The position numbers and the translations under genes were made by a program. Below are positions 22,654 to 34,450 of a stretch of DNA of 64,000 bases, piece by piece. The stretch covers positions 85,526,087-85,590,086 of the forward strand of contig CM043966.1 of NCBI GenBank assembly GCA_014529385.2, read 5' to 3'. The notes under the pieces are model-generated. The model worked only from the letters and a program-made list of their open reading frames with translations, was not told the origin of the DNA and did no database searches. This DNA comes from Adiantum capillus-veneris (Eukaryota > Streptophyta > Polypodiopsida > Polypodiales > Pteridaceae). The first letter of the stretch is position 1. Every line of letters starts with the position of its first letter.

Positions 22654-22793
22654 GTTATCATTCGAACCGTTGTTGTCCGCATCCTAGCCGCTCAAAGCTA
22701 GGTGGTGCCCCCTGTTCACTCCCTGTGATGAGTTCTGCATGCACGGGCCTAGCATAGAGGCTACTGAGGTTCGTTTTGTGATTGTGCTTGTCA
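22565..22793. repeat. CT-linked dispersed repeat, copy 1
   Basis: An 86-base CT run (22565-22650) is followed by about 143 bases (22651-22793) that match 63612-63752, which is also preceded by a long CT run. The shared core includes agccgctcaaagctaggtgg. Differences between the copies are almost all transitions, the pattern of methylation-driven decay, not of selection on codons. Confidence 0.8.
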
Positions 22794-22899
22794 TTTGATG
22801 CCCCCACGGAGAAGGGCTTCTCGAAATACTTCAGTTTACAATGCTGAAAATAATGCAGGTCGTCAACCATGGACGAGTGGTTGAGAATTCTCCCATTAA

Positions 22900-23112
22900 A
22901 GAACGGAGGAGGAAGAAATTGAAGAAGCACCAAAAGCCTTCATCAAAGTGCTGCTATCGGAATACATCGTCTTCAACATCCAAGAAGTAAGTTCTCCATC
23001 TTGCATCTCTCATTCTAATCGTGAATCAAGAGGCACCCGAGGGAGGGCAGCGGGCTGCTCTCATTGCCATCACCCACCACACTCTATCAATGAGTGCCAT
23101 CAACGAAAGTAA
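22900..23112 (+). pseudogene. Short open frame with a CCHC zinc-knuckle motif
   Basis: A 70-codon frame without ATG, bounded by stops at 22897 and 23110. Residues encoded at 23056-23097 read CSHCHHPPHSINEC, an exact CX2CX4HX4C zinc knuckle, preceded by an Arg/Ser-rich stretch. Zinc knuckles of this form occur in gag and in LINE ORF1 proteins. An adjacent frame (22841-22990, ATG start) is Lys/Arg-rich. It may be a remnant of a transposon nucleic-acid-binding protein, but a 14-residue pattern can arise by chance. Confidence 0.25.
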
Positions 23113-23240
23113 AGGAGAAGCAAAATCCTCTACATTGACGTCCACCACCATTAAATCATCCATATTAAGGAAGGAAAGAGGTTAGTAAAGCCTCTCTTTC
23201 CTAAGGAATCTAAAAATAGAAGTGTAGCCTCTGCTCCTAA

Positions 23241-23591
23241 GTGGCTCAAAGGGGCTTCTCGTGCCAAGGGAAAAGGAGGGCTAGGCCAATCCTAAATCAC
23301 ATGACCCCCAACGAAGAAGAAACACATGGCCATGTGAGTGCTTTGAGTTCGGCTCTGGAAAGTAGAATCGTGCCTACGCTGCCAGAAAGAAGTCCATCCA
23401 AATTAAAGCGGCGAAAGATCTCCTATCGATTCGCGGCACAAATGCGAGTGCTGCCAATTCACTTCGACACCCCCCCGAAGGTGATAAGGAGGTTCCCATG
23501 CCCTAGAGAGCAGTGGTTTTGGAAGGCGGGTAGAGGGCCTTCCTCCTCTCCCCGTACAACTCATCCTGAAGAAACTCTCCACCACAGGTGA
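23241..23591 (+). pseudogene. Unrecognised 116-codon open frame cut by the S insertion
   Basis: A basic, Pro/Arg-rich frame (KRRKISYRFAAQ; PREQWFWKAGRGP) runs up to the edge of solo LTR S; its stop is formed within the target duplication ggtga. Other frames in this stretch also contain protein-like pieces (RAFLLSPYNSS), so a frameshifted older coding sequence is possible. Across the nest it would continue at 45490. No family is assigned. Confidence 0.2.
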
Positions 23592-23675
23592 TGTTAGGAA
23601 ATATGACGTAGCCAAATAGATAATTGAGTAGATTACTTAATGGAGAGAGACAAATTTACATATGCGAGATTATAG

Positions 23676-23712
<37 letters not shown>

Positions 23713-23896
23713 CACGATATACGTGGTTCACCCAATGTGGGCTACGTTCACGGGAAAGCAGCCACTCAATGGCTTTAGTACTTCAAAACAAGAAGTAGTT
23801 TACAAAGGGATTATACCCTTTTGGAGCTCCCACCTTGCTTCACTCTCACCACCTCACACCCACCTTGTTGCATCTACTTCACACTTTGAAATGTGT
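23592..23896 (-). repeat. Solo LTR S, left part
   Basis: It starts tgttaggaaatatgac next to ggtga (23587-23591). The minus strand contains a stretch (about 23700-23770: wound as tgaaccacgtatatcgtgtg) typical of the R-U5 part of plant copia LTRs, plus an AG microsatellite (23679-23708). Element A interrupts it at atgtgt (23891-23896), and it resumes at 45051. The reunited LTR is about 740 bp, begins and ends TGTTA...TAACA on the minus strand, and has no primer site or polypurine tract beside it, so it is a solo LTR. Confidence 0.75.
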
Positions 23897-26035
23897 TGAG
23901 GCGGTCCGGGGCGGGCAACAAGAGAGGCGACCTCTAAACACCCCTCAAGGCTCCCGTGCTGCTCAATTGGGGCTGGGGCAAGCACAAGCACAACACAACA
24001 ACAAACCCACAGCCAAACCCAAACAAGATAGGGGCACCACCTAGTTATGGTATGCGAACTAGGACGCAAGAGAGATTTTGTCACAACCAAGAAGATACAC
24101 CACAAAAAACACACACAAGCGACCTCACACCAAGACACACAGAATGGACTAGAGAGAGCTAGAGCAAAGGGAAGAGAGAGAGAAATGGATATTGCATGAT
24201 ACCTTATTTGTGACTTGCAAATGGAGATGGTTCGTTATGTTGCTATCATAGAGCTTGTACAAAAACTCACTCAATGCTTAGTGAATGCTAAACATTGTCA
24301 ACACACACACACTGTCTTAGGGTGTGGGAGACCTCTCACCACAATACCCTCTTACAATGGACACAAAATTGGCGATGAAAACACACTAAAACACTTTCTA
24401 AAGCAAGATCAAACGATAGAACTCAAAATACACAAGTCACGTTGAATTCACTAAACCGTATCGCACAAGTGGAAGGACGAAGATTTGAACGTTGAAGCAC
24501 GCCTTTGATGCACCAAACCTCAATTTATTGATGATGGAGGAACATATACAATAGTGGTTTTGAGATTTTGAACTCACGCTCTCTCACTTGCAATGTGTAG
24601 CTTGAAAGCTTCTCTCACACCAAGAGGGAAGCTCACAAAGTGGTTGCTACACCTAAGTCTCTCCTCACGCATAGAGTGTTGGAGTGCTATGTGAGATATT
24701 GGAGGTTGTTTTACAAGAAGGAGAGGGGCCTATTTATAGGTTGGAGACCCATCATTAAGATTATTTGGAAATCCTAATTTACAAGCTAACAAGTCAGGAT
24801 TATGATTTTTCTGAATATCAAAACATTGCGGGCCTTCTTTGTCTGCTTGAGTCATGGATGTGGGCTCAAAAAGAGCATTATTGATGGTAGATAAGGTGAA
24901 AGTAGAGTTTTAAGGAAGGGGAGAGAGAGAGAGAGAGAGAGAGAGAGTTATTATGCACATGTCTTGAGGTGAGGTGTCTTTTATGGTTAGGTCAATGACT
25001 ATTTTGTGTTAATATGTTAGTGGTTAGTGTTAGTAATCTCTAGAAAGTTAATGATGAATTTACAATGGGTAGAATGAGGTGGATGGTTGAAGTAAGATGG
25101 TTGAATGAAGTGAGGAAATCCTTGTGATGGTGAAGCTTGAAGAAGTTTTTGACTTACTTGTGTAGGTTCTCAAAATGACTATCGATCTTCTTCTTCGTCT
25201 TCTCTTCTTTATGCCACCGCCGCCAAGGTTGATTATCGGGATGAAAATGGTAATTCCATTGATGAGATCTCTTGATTTGAAGAGGTTAAGCATGGTACAC
25301 ATGCTGAATTTATGTATATATATAAGGGGTAAGATGGAATTGTACTTTGGAGATAATAGAGAGAGGCATAGAGATGGTGTATGTACATGGAGAGCTCATA
25401 TGAGAGTTATGGGAGTAAGTGGGGAGGTTAATGGTGAAGAAGGTGAGAGAAACCATTGAAGGTGCAGGTTTGAGTGAGGGATTGAGAGGAATGTGTGTTT
25501 GTGTGTGTGTGTGTGTGTGTAGAAGTGTGGAAAGAGGTGAGAGAAGACTATGGGCTACTTGTGAGAAAAGTGGACAGACTGGGATCCACTCAAAAAATCA
25601 TAGCTCACCGGTGGTTGCTCCAAAAATCACCAAAATTTTTGAGGTGATTATTCAGCTTTTGTTCCACATTTTCTCTTTTGACCACCGCTCCAAATTTGGA
25701 GTGGAGATGGGTGCCAAAATTCTCACCAAAAAGCATGTTTTTTATGCCTGCTAAAGTCTTTTAGTGGCCCCCTCCTTTGTTGAATTTGTACAATGCATCC
25801 AAGAGTGAGCCCCTCCTTTGTCATATCATAATACAAAGCATCCAAGTTACCCTTGACACATGCATGGAGAAGGAATATTGGTGAATAAAGCAATATATAC
25901 ATGGTGGGACTAGTGTATGGACTATTCATGGATTTTAGCTCAATGAGCACATGGTGTTAGAATAATGAGTAAAAATAATAATAAAAATATGGAGGAATTA
26001 TGGATATGGAAAGATATTGGAATCATATGATATGA
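23897..26035 (-). repeat. A 3' LTR, truncated
   Basis: Matches 42302-44495 throughout. The last 550 bases (the U3 start for minus-strand transcription) are missing and replaced by integrase sequence. TATAAATA lies at 24731-24738 (minus strand). Microsatellites are shorter than in the other LTR: CA near 24301-24312, AG at 24921-24947, GT at 25499-25520. Confidence 0.9.
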
Positions 26036-26524
26036 TTCAAATGGTATGAACTCCGTTGCTTCCCTATTATATGTGGTTCGATATGCCCACAAGGCACCAT
26101 CCAAGAAGTCATCCCATAATTTTGTCTTGTTTTGCACCATCTTTCTAATGATTCCTGCAATGACACCATTAGCCTTCTCCACCAAACCATTTGACTGTGG
26201 GTAGTATGGTGTGCTATGACGATGTAGAATGTGAAGCTCTTCACAAACATCTGTGAGTAAACCCTTCTTGAACCCCGGACCATTATCCGAAACAATCTCT
26301 AGAGGTGTGCCAAATCTACAACAAATATTAGTGTAGACAAACCTGCTCACTGTTTTCCCATTTACCCTTGCCACACTTTGAGCCTCTACCTACCTAGTCA
26401 TGTAGTCCACAGCCACTAGAATGTAGAGTTTACCATTTTCTGTCCTAGGCAGAGGACCCATAGCATCAATGCCCCATTTTTCTAAGGGTCCATTTGCAAG
26501 CACTATTTGCCTCGGGCCATGCAC
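26036..26524 (-). pseudogene. pol: A integrase fragment, left of the B insertion
   Basis: Minus-strand frame with the integrase core of Ty3/gypsy elements: EIVSDNGPGF (second catalytic Asp) and STPYYPQSNGLVEKANG (catalytic Glu), then GALWAYRTTY. It breaks off at the deletion junction with the LTR (about 26035) and is preceded by a TAG at about 26394 where the intact relative B has Trp. The N-terminal part resumes at 38618. Confidence 0.9.
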
Positions 26525-29095
26525 TGAGGCGGTCTGGGGCGGGCAACAAGAAGAGTGGCCTCCAAGCACTCTTCTAGGCTCCCATGCTGCTCAATTGGGT
26601 TGGGGTTGGAAAAAACAACAAACACACACACAAACCCGCAACCTAACCCTACACAAATTTGGGGCACCACCTAGTTTTGGATGCGAACTAGGACGCGTAG
26701 AGAGAGAGAGAGAGAGAGATAGTGCTCGGGCTGCTTTGAAACGTATCGGCAATGATCAAGCAAACACAACTATATATTTAAGAAAGAGAGAGAAAGGGGG
26801 AGGGGGTGCTTGTTGCATTAATACCTCCTTACAAATCTGTCATGACAAATCAAAGTGAGATTAGTATTTGTTCAACATAGCTTGCGTAAATTTCACCACA
26901 ACACATCACAAGAAAAGCCACCCCAATCACTGTCTTAAGGCCAGGGGAGTCCTCTCCACCCTGTCGCCCTCTTACAGTATGTGGGATTTATGGCTAGATT
27001 GATGACAACACCAGAGACAAGCTATCAAGAACTTAACAAAAAACACAAAGACACTTACGCATCATTGTTTTCCATTACTTCACGTTGGAAGGGAGACAAA
27101 GTATCCAAGCTTAGTCCAAATCCACTCTCCTTGATTCAGCAAATGTTGGGCTTACACTAGTAAGAGAAATGATAGATTTCGTACTCTCAATTGAATGATC
27201 ACTCTCTCTCTTACAATGGCATAGAGTTCCCTTGCTAATCCCCTATTACAACACATGCACATGCATAAGACAATGAGCTTCCACTCAAGAGCTCCTTCTA
27301 GAGAGGTTGAGCTTGGCTTCTCAAGCTATAGCATAGTGCTCTTGCTTATGGCTCCCCCTTTTGTGCTAGCTACACCCTCCTTTTATAGCAATTTTGAAGG
27401 CTAGGGTTACTCCTCTAACCATGGTTGGGTTAGATTTTCAGCAATTTATCTAATTTCTTTTTCTTGGAATTATCAAGAAGTTGGTGGGGAAAGAGAGAGG
27501 AGAGAAATGGAGGTGATAGGACTTTTCATAGTGGGTTTGTGTTAGTAGAGTTAGTATTAATTTACAAATGGAATTGGATATTTACAATGGGAGTATCCAT
27601 GTAGGATACAAATAAGGAAGAAAAACTCTTAGGAGGTAAGAAAAGGTGGATTTCTTACAAGGTTGATGCTCCAAGTGTCTTGAGTAGGGCCAATTTTGAC
27701 GCTTATTGACGGTCCACTAGCTTTGACGGTACATTTTTTCTCCACTCTTGACCTTCCTTGAGAGACAAGGTAATTGAAGCTGAGTAATCAACCACCATGA
27801 TGCTGTCTTTTAAGAGAAGAGGCTGAATTTTGTGGTTTTTTTTATAGATATGGGTAAATTGGAGGAGGAAAAATGAGACTAGGTGGTCAATTTTGGAATG
27901 GAATTGTGTGTGGGAGGTATGAGTTCACCATGGTTTCTCTTATTCTTCAAGGTTGAGGAGAAGGTGAGTAGGGTGCAGAGAGGAGTGGTGAGAGAGGTGG
28001 GGATGATGAGTGGAGAAGTGTGTGTGAAAGAGGAAAATGATGAAGTGGAAGAGAGAGTGTGGCTGCATAGCATGGGAAAACTGGGGTCCACTAATAAAAT
28101 CATAGCTCACAGCTCATAGCTCAAAAAAATATGAAAAAATTTGAGGCAAAATTTCAGCCCACGAGCTACAACTTTTGTTTGTATCACCTTTTCAAATTCG
28201 GAGAGTAAGTGAACTTTAAAAATTCAGCAAAACTGACCGTTTTTTTCCACTGCACAAGGTCCTTGTGGGGTCCTTCTTTGGATGATTCTTTTGAATACCT
28301 CCAAGAGTGAGCCCTCCATAGTGCATGTATACATGCCACCTACCCTTGACCTTATTTGGTAGGTCTATAATTGAAGATATTGTTGAGATTATGATATAAG
28401 TGAATAGTACAACTAAGAAAATCAAATATTGAGGGGTCTAAAAAATATGTACATGTCAAATATAAATAATATAAGTGAAAAAAATATAAAGGGGTCAAAA
28501 GAAATCTCTCATTATGAGGCTACCATAAAAAGATAAATATTTTTGGTGTTCTAATTTTTTAGAAAAAAAAAACAAAATAGATGTAGGAAGGGAAAAATCA
28601 CAATAGTGAAAAAATATACACATAAATAAAACTAGTTTTTTTGGATTTTTGTTGGGGTGGAGTTACACCAAATATAAGAGAAGCTTACATGAAAATATTT
28701 CTATATGGAATAAAGAATATGAAAAATGGTAAGAAAAATTGTGGTAATGGTGAGGCAATGTACAGAGCATAAATAACACACACCTAGGTAGAAATATTTA
28801 AATAAATACCAAAATAATTATGAAAAAATCTTTTATTTAGGCCCTATATACAAAAAAATATTTACATACGCATGGGCCATAATATACTTATATTTTTTTT
28901 TATTTTTTATTTTTTTGCTCAACTAGCCCAATGACTAGCTAATTGAGGGTTTTTTAAGAAGATATGGGAAAAGTCCCGTGACTCACGCACGCCTATGTAC
29001 AGTGAAATGGTAGGGATAGACACAGTGTTTGGGTGATTTTGGTAGGGTGAGGTAACTCACTATGGCAATTACAAAGAGCCGAAAAACGGCTATCA
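26525..29095 (-). repeat. B 3' LTR
   Basis: Partner of 36049-38617. The minus strand begins TGATAGCCGTTTTTCGGCT, containing a perfect 5-bp-stem hairpin, and ends CCGCCTCA. A TATAAAAG box lies at 27380-27387. The short open frames inside on both strands are duplicated in the partner LTR and are not genes. Confidence 0.97.
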
Positions 29096-29111
29096 TTAGC
29101 CCTCCCCCTAG
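29096..29111 (-). other. B polypurine tract
   Basis: The minus strand reads CTAGGGGGAGGGCTAA immediately before the TGATAG of the 3' LTR. The same AGGGGAGGGCTAA is found in element C (51303-51315), so it is conserved in the family. Confidence 0.85.
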
Positions 29112-29123
29112 ATGATGGTATAT

Positions 29124-30967
29124 TCATGTACCATCATAGAGCATCTTTTTCGAAGAGAGTGCTTCAGAGTCCTTGACGAGGTCTTTATTGTTTGGCCCCT
29201 CAGAATTTTGGCTAGAGTTACACTCATGCCTCTTGTAACAATACTTACATGAGACAGTGGCCTTTTGACAGATGTTTGGTAGATCCTTTGGTAGAAGGCG
29301 ACTCAAATAGGGCTTCAAGCGATACCCGTTTACTTTCCTGGAGTGCGCTTTACCATTCAAGTCCATAAGCTGATAGTAACTTGAATTGAAAGCCTTCTTG
29401 ACTATGTATGGCCCTTGCCATCTAGTTTCAAACTTGGCATCAAAACGATTATCGAGTCGATTGTCATACCTTAGCACCAGATCTCCTTCATTGATGCCTT
29501 TGTCCTTTAGTTTCTTGTCAAGCTTCTCCTTCGCCTGAGTAGCTTTCCTCTTGTAGCACTCGTATGCTGCTTCTCTTTTCCACCCAAGCTCAGCTAAGGT
29601 AAGAAGTCGATCCATCCATGCTTCTTGATCATCTTGTGCTGCTTTGTCATGAAGTCGCATTGTTGGAATGTTGAGCTCAATTGGTTGTAAAGCCTCTTGA
29701 CCATAGACCAAGTGAAATGGTGTAAACTCCGTGGCTTTCCTATATGTGGTTCGATACGCCCACAAGGCACCATCCAAGAAGTCATCCCACAACTTTGTCT
29801 TGTTTATCACCATCTTTCTAATGATGCCTGCAATGACACCATTAGCTTTTTCTACCAAACCATTTGATTGGGGATAGTAGGGTGTACTGTGACGATGTAG
29901 AATGTGAAGTTCTTCACAGACTTCTGTGAGCAATCCCTTTCTAAACCCTGGACCATTATCAGAAACAATCTCCAAAGGTGTGCCAAATCTACAACAAATG
30001 TGAGTGTAGACGAATTTGCTCACTGTCCTCTCATTTACCTTTGCCACACTTTGTGCTTCCACCCACCTAGTCATATAGTCTACAGCCACTAGAATGTAGA
30101 GTTTACCATTTTTTGTCCTAGGCAGAGGACCCATAGCATCAATGCCCCACTTTTCAAAGGGTCCATTTGCAAGCACGATTTGCCTTGGACCATAAATCAA
30201 TCTTCTATTCCCATTTACCTGACAATTGTGACAACTTTTACACCAATGTTGGACATCCACATGCAGACTTGGCCAAATATACCCCGCAAGCAAAATCTTC
30301 TTCACAGTTAATTCTTGGGAAAAATGACCACCACATGCCTCTTCATGCAACCCTTTTAGAATGGCTGGAATTTCCGCGATAGTTGGTACTCTTCTGCACA
30401 CTTTATCTTTCCCTCTTTGATAGAGGGAGCCTTCTAGGAAGAGATATGCGCTTGCCTTCTTCATGAGTCTCCTCTTCTGAGCCTTCGTGAAGTCTTGTGG
30501 AAACTCACCCTCCAAAATGTAGCTAATAATGGGAGTCGATGACTCCAATCCCTGGTATCTCGGTTGCTTGACAGTTGCTGCCACCATGATGACCTGCACT
30601 TCTTTCTCAACACATGTAACTACTTGCTGTGCAAGTATATCGGCATCTTCATTCTGTTTCCTAGGAATATGATATAGTTGCACTTCTTCAAATTGATTAA
30701 ACAATCTACGAATGGCATGAACTTTTGTCCGTAAGCTTTCATTCTTGCATGCCCAAATGCCTAAAATCTGTTTAACAATGAGAAGTGCATCTCCCTTTAC
30801 CATGAGGCGTTGTATCCCTTGGCCAATGCACATCTTCAAACCATGAAGTAGTGTGTCGTATTCTGCTTCATTGTTGCTAGTTGAACCTGGTAGATTGACC
30901 TTCTCTTTCATGACCACCTCTCCACTTGGGTTGAGCAACACTAGCCCTCCCCCTGCTTTCCCTGTGG
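29124..30967 (-). pseudogene. pol: B pol, archaeal-type RNase H and integrase
   Basis: A 605-codon open frame (30941-29124) follows a TGA (CGA in relative A) at about 30969. Its start, with the preceding SLFFDGAFR, forms a second RNase H domain (GGLVLLNPSGEVV, SNNEAEYDTLLHGL, VKGDALLIVKQ) of the type added in Tat-clade elements. Next come the HHCC zinc-binding region (ending CKSCHNCQ), the integrase core with WGIDAMGPLP, SDNGPGF and QSNGLVEKANG (the D, D and E catalytic residues), and a C-terminal domain ending RWQGPYIVKKAF and HSRKVNGYRLKPY. This long open frame is the best preserved part of B and ends just before the polypurine tract. Confidence 0.9.
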
Positions 30968-30968
30968 C

Positions 30969-32861
30969 TCATCGAAAAGCTCCATCAAAGAACAAGGAAA
31001 AAGCACTGGGAATACTTTTTGGTGGTGGCAATGGTAGGTTCTTTACTTGAGGCACCTTAATTTCCTTCTCATGTACCCTATAAGTGAGAATCCCTGCCAA
31101 TTGTGCACGCACACTATCTTCTACCTTGAAAGAGTATTGAAACTCTTGCAACTCCATAATCCACTTTGAGATCCTAGTACTAAGATTCATTTGAGATGAC
31201 ACCCAAGGGAACAAATTCTCTGCGGTGAGGATTACAAAAGGTTTTGGGAGCAAGTAGGATCTAAACTTTCTCACCGCAAACATGAGAGAAAGCATCATGA
31301 GTTCTGCTTCTGTGTAGTCTCTCTCAAAAGCATTCATGACCCTACTAGCAAAGTAGATGGGTCGCATCCTTGTACTGTGGGGATCTTGTTGTAGCAACAC
31401 GGCACCAATTGTTTCCCTTCCAACACTAGAGCTAACAAAGAATGTGTACTCCCAACAAGGAGGCATGAGTGTTGGTAGCTCTGACAAAATGACTTTAATG
31501 TTACAAAAATACTCTTCAAGCTCATCAGACCATGCAAATTCTACTTGTTGTGTCAACTTTTGCAAAGGATGAAGCAACTCCGAGGCTAAGTGAATGAAGC
31601 GTGACATATACTTCACCTTCTAAATGAAAGAGATGACCTCCTTAAGACTCTTCGGTGATGGGAGCTCAATAAGAGCCTTTGCCTTTGAAGGATCCACCTC
31701 AATGCCTTTATAGGAAACCTTGTGACCGAGCAATATCACTTCATCCTCACCTATGTGGCACTTGTCGGGGTTGAGTTGACCTCCCATGTCGTAGAGCTTC
31801 TTTAAACCTTCTTCTACCCTTTGTAGATGCAATGATTTTGAGCTATAAATGCAGAAATCATCAATGAACACCCTAATTGACTTTCCAAAGAATGCTTGAA
31901 ACACCATGTTCATGAAACGTTGGAATGTTGCAGGAGCATTTGTCAGTCCAAATGGCATGACTCTAAAAGCATAACAACCCCAAGGAGTGATAAAGGTTGT
32001 TTTCAATTGATCTTCCAATGCAATACCTATTTGAAAGTAGCCTTAGTATCCATCACACACATTGTACTTCTCATGACCAGCTACCTCATTTAGTATCTCA
32101 TCCTGAAATGGGAGGGGAAAGTGATCTCTTTTTGTTGCCTCATTGAGTGGACGGTAATCCACACACACCCTCCACTTTCCGTTTTTCTTAGGAGTGACAA
32201 CAACGGGAGAGACCCACTCTGAATTCTCCACTGGATAAATGAAACCTGCTGCTAGAAGCTTTCTTACCTCCTTGAGTAAAGCCTGCTCCTTGATGACTCC
32301 TAGCCTTCGTAGCTTCTGAGCCTTAGGTGTGGCCTCTGGCTTCAACTCAATTTTGTGTTGAACAGCATCTACTCCACGCACATCGGTGTAGTCTTTAGCA
32401 AAAATCCTAGGAAATTTCCTTAGCACACATTTGAACTCCTCTCTTTCATCCTTTGTAAGTGTTGTTGATAGCATACCTTCCAGCATCCCTTCATCTTGAA
32501 CACCTTCGTTCTCTTGAGGACCTACCTCCTCCAAGCCTTGACAAGAGGTCTCTTGGTTGCTTGGCTTAAACCTTACCCCCATGACTTCGATGGAAGACTC
32601 CTCTTCAGTAATGCTGCCGCTACTTTCTTCTTCTGAAGTGCTATCGGTCCAACCTTCTTCCGTCTCACTTTGAGATGATTCTTCATGGAGCTCCTCTTGG
32701 CGTTGCTCCTTCATGTCAAAGACAACCTTCTTATGATTGTCATTCCTGCAAATTAATTTCCCACTCTCCCAATCCTGCAAAGCTCGCATTTTCATTAGCC
32801 ATGGTCTTCCTAGGATAAATGGATAACCACTTCCCTTGGTCGACATAACATAAAAATCCAC
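30969..32861 (-). pseudogene. pol: B pol, protease end, reverse transcriptase and RNase H
   Basis: In order: end of retropepsin (YPFILGRPWLMKMRAL), an acidic Ser/Glu linker, RT (VSPVVVTPKKNGKWRVCVDY; CYAFRVMPFGLTNAPATFQ; catalytic FIDDFCIYS near 31860), then Ty3-type RNase H (FVSSSVGRETIGAVLLQ; FASRVMNAFERDYTEAE). Stops interrupt it at 32040 (TAA for TCA) and 31617-31619 (TAG for CAA of relative A). Apart from these the protein is complete and well conserved against A. Confidence 0.9.
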
Positions 32862-33883
32862 CCTTTCTTAATGCCAAAGGCCTCTACAAAGACATTTTTA
32901 CAAATGCCTACACACCTAGCCTTGCTATTGTTTGCCATCTTGACTTTGATTTCAGGTGTCTCATGGATGTGCATGCCTAGTCTTTGCATGAGTCCCTCTG
33001 TCATGATGCAAATTTGTGCACCCCCATCCACTAGACCTTTCCTAACCAATCTTCCTTTGATGTAACAGTCTAGCACCGGTGTAATGTCCTCATTCATTTC
33101 AGCTTGTGCAATTTTTACAACAGGCACACTCTCTTTTACCTTTCTCCTAGTGCTAACTGCCCTTGTTAAATCCCTCCTAACTTGTGGACATAATGCAAGA
33201 AATTGAGGCCATGAGATATCAGGACCCTTACCTCTCATGTCTTCCAACAGGTTGTATGGAGCCATACCATGTCCAAGAGGGAAGTCTTGGAGGTTGATAC
33301 GACGTCGAGTCCTCTTGGTTTCCTTGGTCTCCTTTGCCTTCTTGCCTTGTCCATGGTCACTCTGTGATGTGACTCCTTCTTTCTCTTTACCTTTCCCTCG
33401 GCCACGCTTAATGCCATTGGCTTCCATGTCAACCTCATTTGAATTTGTCACCTCTACCACATGCACATTTGGATCTGGCAAAGGTGGAACTCCTTCTACC
33501 CCTTGTGGAGGTGGTCTTGGTCCATTTGGCCTTTGTAGAAGCCTTGGTTGTTGACCAGCTCCTTCTCCTGCATTCATCACTGGGTAATTCAAGTTAGGTC
33601 TCCCTGGCTCTCCACGGGGCCAAGGACAATTATACATCCCATGTCCAGACTCTCCGCAATTCCAACATTGCAAGACTCTCCTAGTTCGTGGCTCTCTCTC
33701 TTCTGACTTCTTTGCTTGTCCCTTTGGACCTACAGCTTGTGCAAGGTGAATTGACAGGCTGCTTAAAGATTCATTTAACTTCTCAATCACTTCAGCCGTT
33801 ACCTCAGGAAGCTCCCTAGATGTTGATGCTTGTGACTTACCTTTGGGTCTAAGACTTCTATTGGAACCTCTCCCCTTAAGCAC
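32810..33883 (-). pseudogene. B gag C-terminus and protease
   Basis: The frame shows a canonical zinc knuckle CWNCGESGHGMYNC (near 33650-33690), a Lys/Arg-rich stretch, and the aspartic protease site KGLVDGGAQICIMTEG (DGGA in place of DTGA). It shifts frame at both ends: at about 33883 relative to the capsid frame, and near 32860 where the protease continues in the frame of the next segment. The A copy reads straight through the latter position, so that shift is a mutation of B. Confidence 0.88.
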
Positions 33884-34401
33884 TTGAGTTTCCTATACTT
33901 CTCAGCAGCCCTAGTTTCAGCTGCATCAAAAGTAGCAGGTGCACCCGCCTCAACTTTTACCTTAAGGTCAGGAAAGAGTCCGGCTATGAACCTCTCCTTC
34001 TTTAAAAATTCTGCACCATCACCAGGGTTAGCAACATTTCGTATCCATAGAGCCCAAAGACGTAGAAACTCTTGCTTGTACAAGTAGTAGTCATTTAAGT
34101 CTTTTTGCTTATGAGAAACAATGTCTTGCCATAGTTTTTGAGTGTTTTGGGGATCAAAGAAGTATCTCTTAAAACGATTCAAAACTTCTGTGTAATTCCC
34201 CTTAACTTTCTCAGGCAAAGAGTCAAACCAAGTACTAGCATCTTTCCTAAGGACCACCTCAAACATTTCTACACGTTCTTGATCGGTTACTATCCTCTTG
34301 ATACGGCAAGACATCTTGAAATTTGCTAAAAATAATTCTGCATCCTCTCCAGGCTCTCCAAAGAAAAGAGGGTATCCAGACATTTGGCGTTGGCTCTCCA
34401 T
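33799..34401 (-). pseudogene. gag: B gag capsid domain
   Basis: ATG at 34401-34399 (MESQRQMSGYPLFFGEPG). About 165 residues form the retrotransposon gag domain: AELFLANFKMSCRIKRI, DASTWFDSLPEKVKGNY, and YLYKQEFLRLWALW. The frame shifts near 33883 before the zinc knuckle. It starts 50 bases after the last pre-gag frame. Confidence 0.9.
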
Positions 34402-34450
34402 TATTATGAAAGATTACAACACACGTTACAATAAGGGATACAATAGAGAT

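Noticed and set aside
27879-28119. Matching 70-78 codon frames also found at 37399-37639
   Set aside because: Part of B's LTR pair; the frames are on both strands and have no motif.
29124-29700. Possible envelope-like gene after integrase in B
   Set aside because: The frame is the integrase C-terminal domain ending at the PPT; no signal peptide or membrane segment.
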